A stretch of 64,000 nt of DNA, from positions 10,447,001 to 10,511,000 of the forward strand of contig JARFIW010001480.1 in NCBI GenBank assembly GCA_036346225.1, given 5' to 3'. The DNA comes from Platerodrilus igneus (taxonomy: Eukaryota; Arthropoda; Insecta; Coleoptera; Lycidae). The notes beneath the pieces are model-generated. The model did no database searches and was not told the origin of the DNA. It was given only the letters and a program-made list of their open reading frames with translations. Below, piece after piece: positions 56,092 to 64,000 of this stretch. Position 1 is the first letter of the stretch, and the number at the start of each line of letters is the position of its first letter. The position numbers were made by a program, and so were the translations under genes.

Positions 56092-59000
56092 TTATACCCC
56101 CATAGGTTTAGTATCAGTGGTTAAGGTACTAATAATTCTTTTATCATCACTTGGATTAAGAACAATTTTGTTTTGTTTAATAGTACAGACATCATGTTTG
56201 ACTGATCTAATTAAACATTGCTGTTTCTGTACAGTCTGTTTATAAAACAAAGCATTCTTATAATCATCAAAAGAAATTTGCTTAATACTTGCTAAGGAAG
56301 ATCCCTTCGACTTTTTTATTATCCTATCCTGAACTCTATACGTGTACATTTTAGATCTAAGTCCTACAAACTCTAGCATGATGTCACCATTGTTTTCATC
56401 TTTCATAATACCAGGAACTTTTTTATTTGATAATGGAATATGATATTTGTTATGAGGGTCGTAATCGGAAGTATCAAATCTATGAATATCTTGTTTGATA
56501 TAAGAGTAAATATCTTCAACGCTAAACTCGTATATCAAACTATCCGTATCTGTGTACAGCAGCTTTGCTTTGTTAGCAAATTGCGATTTTATATAACTAT
56601 AGTGAAATTCATATAAATAGGTTTTTGAAATATCTAGAATAGAGAAACCTACATAAATGGGTTTGTTTAAGTAAACCTCTAATTTATTCATTTCTATTAA
56701 GACTAGATCTTTGTCTAACATAGTGCAACTATGAAAATTAGGCTTCGCTATGTAACTACGAGCTCCAAACCGTCCTTCCCATTTGGTCACTAATTTCACA
56801 TCTTTCCTTTTCCGTACGTTTTCCATCATCTTTCCATAAACCGAATTTATCATATTTTTATAAAAGCATATATCGAAACTGTTTTTGACTGTTGTCTTAA
56901 TTTCGTATTCAAATCAATGTATTCTTTTAACCAAGGAGCTTGTTTAAACCGAAGAACCTTATGAATCTTTTTCAGTTCTAAACCGTAGCTTAAATACATT
57001 TTTAAATTCTTGTAGTGAATAATATAGTTGAGTTTTGGATATAAAGTTGTAAGTAATTTCTTTAAGTTTGATTTATTAGAAGGTACTGGTGGTATCATAT
57101 GTTCAGGCGCTAAAGGTAAGTCACTGTGAATTTCATGTAAAGATACTGGATAGTGTAAATCGCATTCAAAAATATATCCTACATCAGAATCATCGGGAAT
57201 ATTAAGTATGTCTAAACGTACTATATCTGGACTGGTACCATCTAAAATTCAAATTCTCCATATGGAAGATATTCAGACATTGCAGCCCCATATAAATTAT
57301 TAACATCAAAATACATTAAATATTTAGAATCGAAATTTGGATCATAATCTGCATTCATATATTTGTTATTTGCTTTAGCATATCTATTCGAACATTGAGA
57401 AACACCGCCACGAATTCCCCGTTCTAAAAACATTATTTTTCAATATCAGTAAGCAGCTCGAGTTTAACGTTCGTCGTTTTTAACATCGCATCTAGAGCTA
57501 AACCAGGAGCCGTAAAGTAGTGAAGCGGATCTAACTTATACGTGAACATACAAGTTTTTCTAAAGTTTTCAAATATATCAGTCAAGAGCAGTACATCTGT
57601 TTTAAATATAGGTCTGAATAGTCCCTAGTGTTTTTATATTAAATGTTTGCCAAACGTGTTTAGCATGATTGTAGTCTTCATCTGAGATTTCTTCATTGCG
57701 CAAACGATTAAAGAATGCTGTTTTACAGGGTAAATCGGTTTCATTGAGCCTATCCCAAGAGTTAATGTAATCATAGGAAATATACCTTTACGCGTAAGTA
57801 ACTGAAACTCATTATCGGTGTTACAATTTTCCTGGTGATGGATTTTTATTATCATCTAAGTATGAAGCTAATTTTTCGATGCTAGATGCCATAAACCTGA
57901 ATGAATCGATAAATCTAAAAGTAACTTTCGTACCATTTACATATTTTGTAAAAGATATGTATTTTTCCTTATTTATTGGTAGAATTCTTACCAAACCTGA
58001 AAACCCTAACGCAATTTTTTAATAATGAAATGCGAATCGTAGCCTGATAAGTTATGAAAACTACCGGTATCATATAAAAATTATGATAATTGATGTTGCA
58101 ATCTTGATGAGCCGCTCCTCGAAATTCACCTGTAAAGTGGCAGTGATCGCGAACTCTAATATCATCTATACTAAAGGTTTATTGCAAATGTGACAGTGAA
58201 GGGCAAATTTAAATGCTAACTTTTGTTCTTCTGTTAAAGGATTCATAGGTTTTGGGTTACAGAAAATTTTATTAGTCGTTTCTGAAATCAGTTTCAATTG
58301 AGCAACAAACCATTCTATACAATCCTTTCCGCGATACAATTGAAATTTGGAATATTTATTATCATACGAGCATTTCAAATAATACGCTACACTAAAGGGT
58401 ATATGCCTTTGGTAAGAGACTGTGTTTAGTATTACCTCCGACTCATTGCATGGTTCTAATATACATTCGAGATCTGCATAAACTACAAATGATACTTTTT
58501 CTTGATAGTGGAAATGTTTAAACGTTAGATACTTTTCAGATTCTTCGGGTAATCTTATTGAGCAAGTATTCTGTTTTTCGCAATAATTCGAATGACGCTT
58601 AAGTAATGCTGCTGTACTAAAATTATTTAAACATCTATAACAAAAAATTTTCTATGTTCATGTGAAGACAACTGTTTTGCAAATAATTTTGACATATCCT
58701 TAATCCAAGTAAAATGAAAGTGATTCTCATCAGCATTTGTCGGACGAGAATATTGTAAGGAATCATTATTTAAAACTAACAGATTAATAGGTTCAATTTT
58801 TTAAAATTTTCACTTAAACAAAATGGTAGTATTTTAGTATTTTCTATACAATATAGGTTAATTGCGAGATTGTTAAGCTTCTCAATTTTTTATGTCTTTT
58901 AATGCGATTGGAAACTGAATTGAATTGTAGCGTAATAATGTATCAAAATGTGGATAGCTAGATATTCTCTGACTATTTTGTTTAGCAGGATATAAATCGG

Positions 59001-59812
59001 AAACCAAGCTCCAAAGAATGCAATGTTGATCGTTATTTATTACATTTACCACAGCTTTTTCTTTTTATAAAGTCCGGAACCGGTACAAACGTTGAACACC
59101 CTCCTTTAAGTGGATCATGATTGTTTATATTTACCTTCAAGTGTAAAACTTCTTGGATTTCCTAACCAGAATCTTTCTCGCAAAATTCTTCTAATCGCTT
59201 CGAAATATTGTTCAATACGTTCTCCTTATACCACAGCTTGAGATTGGTATTTATATCGATGTGACGATTTGCAGTAGGAAACGTTTTCAAATCTATTTCA
59301 CCAGTTGTAGGCTTAACAAAGTTAGCTGCAAATATTACATTAACTTTCAACATTGACTTTTTTAAGCAAGCAACAATCTTGCGTTTAAAACTAGCGAACG
59401 CCTTGTCTAAGAACACTAGAGGATCTCTATAATTTAAATTGGTAATAAGTCCCGTAATTATTCGACCTCCAAAACATGATTGTACATCATGCCAAATCAA
59501 TATTTTTCGAGTATGAGCTCTATAAAGCGTTGCATCAACACCTTTACCACGATATTCCAAAGTGCGTTTCAAGTGCCTTAATCGTACAAGGTAGCTTTTA
59601 AGATGTGCTAAATTAGATTCCAGCCTACTAGGATTTTCTTGTTGATTGTCTTCGTATACCTTATTTCTAATAGCAAGCTTCAATATACTAATATTTGCTT
59701 TGATAATTAAAATGTGTTTCGTTATTTCATTCACTGATTTAATTAGATTCACGCATTTTACAGTTAATCTCAAAATTGCGCTACTAATCTCGGATACGGT
59801 TTCAGCATTCAT
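56092..59812 (-). pseudogene. polB: Polinton protein-primed family-B DNA polymerase
   Basis: Start chosen at 59812 (MNAETVSEISSAILRL); an in-frame ATG lies 6 codons upstream. The long N-terminal region (59162-59812) contains CFGGRIITGLITNL and RLEEFCEKDSG. Exonuclease: YADLECILEP (ExoI DxE), [15 protein letters not shown] (ExoII), preceded by a CHxC cluster, RDHCHFTGEFRG. Polymerase: [19 protein letters not shown] (motif A), [18 protein letters not shown] (motif B, open frame 56092-56853), [13 protein letters not shown] (motif C). Replicates the element from protein-bound ends. Catalytic DTDS is intact, but about ten frameshifts or stops spread over 3.7 kb abolish function. Confidence 0.95.
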
Positions 59813-59897
59813 GATTCTATATAAAATCAAAATACACTACTTAATAATACAAGTATTTTCTCTATTTATTATTTATATAAAATATCATCTGACGTAA

Positions 59898-60350
59898 GCA
59901 AAACAACTGCAAAAAGGTTCATTCATCTGAGTTTACGGAAAACGCGTAAGCAAAACAACTGTAAAAGAAAATAGCATACAAATCGAAATAATTGCATAAC
60001 GAATTGCTTGAATGCAATTGTTAAAAAAATCGCCTTTATTTACGTTTTTTTTTATTCAAGACGATCTTCAAGCTTGAGTTGTGCATGCAGTCTAAAAAAA
60101 ATTGCACAGTTGCATTCAGTACGTGTCTATAATAAATAAATTCGCTATGCAAGCAATTCCAATATTTACATACCGAATGCAAACTCTGGCAAAACAACTG
60201 CAAAAAGGAATGCATTCATCATCATTTTTCATTTCCGTATGCGTTTACTACAAAAAAATGTTTTTATACGACCTTTGAGGAATGCATTCAACATCATTTT
60301 TCATTTCCGTATGCGTTTACTACAAAAATGTTTTTATACGACCTTTGATT
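59898..60350. repeat. Reiterated block upstream of polB
   Basis: gcaaaacaactgcaaaaagg or close relatives at about 59898, 59948 and 60190, and a tandem 72-bp duplication (60207-60278 and 60279-60349; ttcatttccgtatgcgttta). Non-coding, in the divergent gene interval. Confidence 0.75.
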
Positions 60351-60539
60351 TATTATGTGTACAGAAAATACATTATCATTACAGAGCTATTTTTTATGAT
60401 TACATTGAAATATTTTTAAATAAAAACAAAGCAAATTTGAAAAAAAATGTCTCAGATTAAACCTTCTTGTTTAATAATGTACACGCACTCATGGTTTTTA
60501 AAAACCCAGTATTAAAAAAACATTCTGCAGTTTTATTAT

Positions 60540-61100
60540 ATAACAGTACCTTTAAAGAATTTTCACACAATTTACCTATATATATATGCATGTAAATTGT
60601 GTCAGCGGTAATCTAAAAAAAACTTATTCTATAAATATTACTACTTAAAGGGATTTATTTGCATTGCATTATTTTTAAACGAAAAATTAATCTGAAGAAA
60701 AAACATTTTCCAGTGCGTGAATTTTGTTAATTTTTATGGAAAATAAATTATGCTAGCAGTAATATAAAACGAAATTAATCTAATTTAGGTTTTTATTATG
60801 CGCCTTCTTGCAATTTTCTGTTTTCAGTCAATGAATGTAATTCATTATTTCTGCTGAGCAGTACCTTTAAAAAATTTCTTATACAGCATATAAATTATAT
60901 CAGCGGTAATCTAAAAACGAAATTAATCTAATTTAGGTTTTTATTATGTGCATTCATTGCAATTTCTTTTTCAGTCAATGAATCTAATTCATTATTTCTG
61001 CTGAGCAGTACCTTTAAAAAAATTTCTTATACAGCATAAGTTATGTCAGCGGTAATCTAAAACGAAATTAATTAATTTTAGGGTTTTATTATTTCTGCTG
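60540..61100. repeat. About 147-bp tandem repeat, about 3 copies
   Basis: acgaaattaatc starts units at 60769, 60917 and 61062 (last one partial). Each has cagtcaatgaat, ctgctgagcagtacctttaa and gtcagcggtaatctaaaa. A diverged unit lies at about 60543-60620. Confidence 0.85.
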
Positions 61101-61311
61101 AGGTATAATTATATTCGCTTACATACTGTTTTGTTCATTAGAATAGATTACAGAGCTGAATTTTTTTCAGAAAACGATGCAAATTTTTAATTTTTTCTAA
61201 CAGATCAGTTTATTATTTAATATAAATACTTCACGTAGATTTTACCAACAGTATTCAATCAGATCTCTTGTATAATTATTAGTTACTATTACTAGCAACT
61301 TTTAAAAAAAA

Positions 61312-61895
61312 ATGAGTAACTTGTCATCAATCAAAAATTGTAATAATACCAACGTAAAAGTTCTAGAGCAATTTATATTACATTCTGACGAAGACATGAT
61401 TAAAGAAGTTTTCGGCTGTTCTTCGCCTCAATTCAACACTGATGCTATTTTTGATAGTGACGTAATAGATATATCACGGTAAGTGCTTTTTCACATTTAT
61501 ACATGTGTTTTAAAACAGTACTAATTTATAAGTTACATTAGATCAAAAACCATTCTGGAAATTCTGAGGCTATCGTAGGATCATTGACACACTCTGGTCC
61601 TCTCAGAAACATCAGGTAGTATACAAAAGAAAAGGTGAACCTACAATAATCTTTTATGTTATGCTCACAGATCAGGCAAAACATGTTGACTATGAAAAGT
61701 TATGTACAGAATCTAATATGGCTGTTTGCGGTGAAGATGACAAATCCTACGAAGATGACACAGTAGAGTTGCTTAACGCATTTAAAAGCGTGGAGAGAAG
61801 CTACTGCGTCGTATAGATTTGGAACTAGAAATAATAAAGCAAAAAGAGAGGAACTAACAGCGAGGGAGCAGCAGATACTTCAAGAACGGAGTTAA
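61312..61895 (+). pseudogene. Polinton uncharacterised gene, possibly spliced
   Basis: ATG at 61312 (MSNLSSIKNCNNTNVKV) opens 55 codons ending in VFGCSSPQFNTDAIF and VIDISR, followed by a donor-like gtaagt (61479) and an acceptor-like acattag about 63 nt later. Beyond it, fragments read QVVYKRKGEPTIIFYVML, NAFKSVERE-like sequence and LLRRIDLELEIIKQKE, a charged helix ending at a stop at 61893. No family recognised. It is the only plus-strand gene near the right repeat; it could be Polinton cargo or a decayed host exon. Confidence 0.35.
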
Positions 61896-62123
61896 TAAAT
61901 ACTTTTCATTTATAAATAGTTAGATCAATATATTCAACAATTTGTAAAATAAAAAGTATTTTATAAAAGTTTCTCTTTGAAACAAGACTTTCTATAAACA
62001 AGGTAGTAAACTCAAAGTAAAACGCACATAAATCAGAACCCACTTTAATTTGATACATCATTCTTTATACAATCGACTTAGATGTGTTATAATAATAAAC
62101 TAATTTCTTAAATTAGTGACATA

Positions 62124-62420
62124 TTATTCTGAAAATTCTATGTTGACAGTTAGACCGATCGATCCCTTACTAGTTATGTATACGTGTTTGTTCGAGCCAA
62201 TACTTTCATTTAATTGTTTCACTCCATGTGCTTGAAGGTATTCAAAATATCTCAATGGCAATATACTCTTGAACTCTTCTGTTTCCACTAATACTCTTTC
62301 TCCATATTTTGTCTTGATTGTTTCCACTTTTAAAACTTCAAACTTCTTATTCACTACAAGATCTTTTGAATTTACATAAGGTTTGCGATATGTGGTTTTA
62401 TTAAGAGTATTAAAATCCAT
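62124..62420 (-). CDS. Polinton small protein, OB-fold-like pattern
   Basis: Intact 98-residue frame starting at 62420, 14 bp inside the right terminal repeat boundary and transcribed inward. MDFNTLNKTTYRKPYVNSKD, then FEVLKVETIKTKYGERVLVE, then LPLRYFEYLQAHGVKQL, and a strand-rich end. The lKvxxxxTKyGxxvlvE ... LPxRY pattern recurs in small proteins of invertebrate viruses and Polinton-like elements and looks like an OB fold, suggesting single-stranded DNA binding; this is inference. It is the only Polinton gene here of normal length without a visible break. Confidence 0.55.
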   Translation of the reverse strand: MDFNTLNKTTYRKPYVNSKDLVVNKKFEVLKVETIKTKYGERVLVETEEFKSILPLRYFEYLQAHGVKQLNESIGSNKHVYITSKGSIGLTVNIEFSE

Positions 62421-62433
62421 ATTGCTTTTCTTT

Positions 62434-63177
62434 GACTAATTAAATTAATATTAGAGCAATCTCCTTATATAGCAGATTACCACCATCTGCGTACTTTGCC
62501 AACCCACTTATTCAACCTATCACAAGAGTGAACTCATTTTGAATTAAAACCGGCCCATGTGTATTTGCAGCCTCTAAACATAAATCAGAAACCACTTTAA
62601 TTAAAAAACACAATTGACTTGAATGCGATATTTTGCATCTGTCATACTTTATAACTTCTAGCTAGAAAACCAAATTCAAAACATCTACACACATTTTCTC
62701 TGTACTTACATTTTTCAACATACGTGTGTTACATTGAAAGTAATATAAAGACGATCCTAATTCAAAACGTGCCCACAAGTATTTTACATTTGAAAAGAAT
62801 TCAGGTTTTCACATTTTACATTAAAAGTATATAACGCCGATCCTAATTCAAAACGGTGCACGTGTAACTTCTCGCTAGAAAACCGAATTCAAAACAGCTA
62901 CACACATTCTTCTCTGCACTTACATTTTTTTCAACATACGTGTGTGTTTCATTGAAAGTAATATAAAGCCGGTCCTAATTCAAAACGTGACAGACGTATT
63001 TTTACATTGAAAGTATAGAAGAATTCATGTTTTCACAACTATTTTACATTCAAATGTTTTCACAACTATTTTACATTGAAATATAGGCCGATCCTAATTC
63101 AAAACGTGACAGACGTATTTTACACATGGAAAATACGTCTGTCGCGTTTTGAATTAGGACCGCCCTATTTACCTACT
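62434..63177 (-). repeat. Polinton terminal inverted repeat, right
   Basis: 744 bp mirror of 40654-41397, ending ...CCTATTTACCTACT. Terminal palindrome at about 63084-63167. Small indels relative to the left copy. Confidence 0.95.
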
Positions 63178-63183
63178 TAGCTT
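63178..63183. repeat. Polinton target-site duplication, right (TAGCTT)
   Basis: Matches 40648-40653 exactly. Confidence 0.9.
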
Positions 63184-63599
63184 ATTATACAAATTTTGAC
63201 AAATTTTGTTTATCTTATTCAGGTACATGAAGTGTTAGTGGGAAGAAGGTAAATATTCTTTGTTATGATATCGTCGTTCACTCTGTGCAGGGCGTAACTG
63301 AGCCAGTCGGGAAATACATTTTATTCTGTTGTTTTTAAAATTATTTTAGATATTTTAAAGGCACAGAGACAAGCGATTAGCAGGTAATTGATCGTAAAAA
63401 TTAGGTGGCGATTTCGCAGTTGTCCAAAAAAAAAGTAGACAATCTTATTTACAAATCTTTTCAAAATAGACAGTTTGACTGGGCTCTTCTAAAATCCGAC
63501 CCCAAAACATTTGTTTCATTTGATCCGGCCCTACTCTGGATAACTAATAGTTATTAGCAAATCCAAAGTTAAAAAAGGATGAATTTAGTCTTGATTAGA
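63184..63599. other. Flank outside Polinton, nothing recognised
   Basis: No gene or repeat identified. Contains a short poly(A) run. Confidence 0.45.
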
Positions 63600-64000
63600 T
63601 CTCGAAATTTAGAAGTTTTGTAAGAGTAAGAATTTCTTATGGATTGATGTCATAATATCTTGCATGCAAAAGTTTCTTGAAAATTTGGTAATGATATTAC
63701 TCAGATTTTTCTCATCTTATACCTCACGTATCAAAAAAAACTTTATACTTAAAAATGTGTTTGGAATACCGTATTTTGTATAAACATCAAACCGTAATTA
63801 TGAAAGAAAAAAGTTCAGGAACTTTATTAAAACAAAGTACAAGTAAAAGCTTTTCAGTACTTGTGAAATCTGCAAGAAAGCGAAACCATCCTGTGTTGCT
63901 TGAAACTACGAATAATACGGCATTTGATGTAAAGTATATCGTCCCACATAAACCTTATTTTCCTTTTCATTTGTCATAAGACTTCCTCTATAAATAATAC
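63600..64000 (-). repeat. Family B repeat, diverged copy at window end
   Basis: The reverse complement matches the LINE-J leader: tattatttata, then caaatgaaaaggaaaataagg, then aaatgccgtatt, then caggatggttt, then aaaagcttttac, then ttttaataaagt. On the plus strand it keeps an open frame of 74 codons (63755-63979; LETTNNTAFDVKYIVPHKPY). It runs off the window. Confidence 0.55.

Larger units (their letters stand above)
40654..63177. mobile_element. Polinton/Maverick giant transposon (adintovirus-like)
   Basis: 22.5 kb element with 744 bp terminal inverted repeats starting AGTAGGTAAATAGGG and a 6-bp TAGCTT duplication. It carries the hallmark set: chromodomain integrase, packaging ATPase, adenain-like protease, penton-like and major capsid proteins and protein-primed polymerase B, plus PLA2-like and hydrophobic core proteins. 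Minus-strand genes occupy the left flank (41.9-45.4 kb) and polymerase (56.1-59.8 kb); virion genes are on the plus strand (52.3-55.6 kb). About 6.8 kb of PLE insertions (45403-52254) inflates it; without these it is about 15.7 kb, the usual size. Nearly every gene is frameshifted, so it is a fossil. Confidence 0.95.

Overview
The window is AT-rich animal DNA made almost entirely of transposable elements, most of them broken. The mix is Penelope-like elements (PLEs) with GIY-YIG endonucleases, Jockey-like and R1-like LINEs, a Tc1/mariner copy, a tRNA-derived SINE, long (TA)n tracts and a Polinton/Maverick giant transposon. This suggests an invertebrate, probably an arthropod; I cannot place it more closely. 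Only one candidate cellular gene was found, a small four-exon gene at 9944-11318, and it needs transcript support.

Layout, left half. 148-8323 is a head-to-tail tandem duplication of about 4.09 kb. Each unit carries a degenerate PLE (PLE-A) and an LTR-like block; a third, inverted PLE-A copy lies at 11632-13396. 13.4-16.6 kb holds (TA)n tracts, a foldback repeat with a tRNA-like core, a hammerhead-like element and a LINE remnant. 18.5-20.4 kb holds a dead Tc1/mariner transposase and a 128-135 bp tandem repeat. 20.4-40.1 kb is a LINE graveyard. It contains three copies of one Jockey-like LINE (LINE-J), one interrupted by a SINE with target-site duplications and one by an R1-like LINE fragment, an R1-like LINE on the minus strand, and a dead copy of a widespread multi-copy gene with a C-terminal CXC (Tesmin/TSO1-like) motif.

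Layout, right half. 40654-63177 is one complete but decayed Polinton. It has a 744 bp terminal inverted repeat at each end and a TAGCTT 6-bp target-site duplication on both sides. It carries integrase with chromodomain, packaging ATPase, a parvovirus-type PLA2-like protein, a hydrophobic core protein, an adenain-like protease, penton-like and major capsid proteins, protein-primed family-B DNA polymerase and several uncharacterised genes. Most of these are frameshifted. Its outermost ends are near-perfect palindromes.

Between its ATPase and PLA2 genes the Polinton has absorbed about 6.8 kb of nested insertions: two different PLEs (PLE-B, PLE-C), each a head-to-head pair of 5'-truncated copies, then a short inverted-repeat element with a hammerhead-type ribozyme motif. 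All are separated by (TA)n tracts. A second copy of the ribozyme element at 15.1-15.4 kb keeps the helices by compensatory changes, which is the best evidence here that the motif is real.
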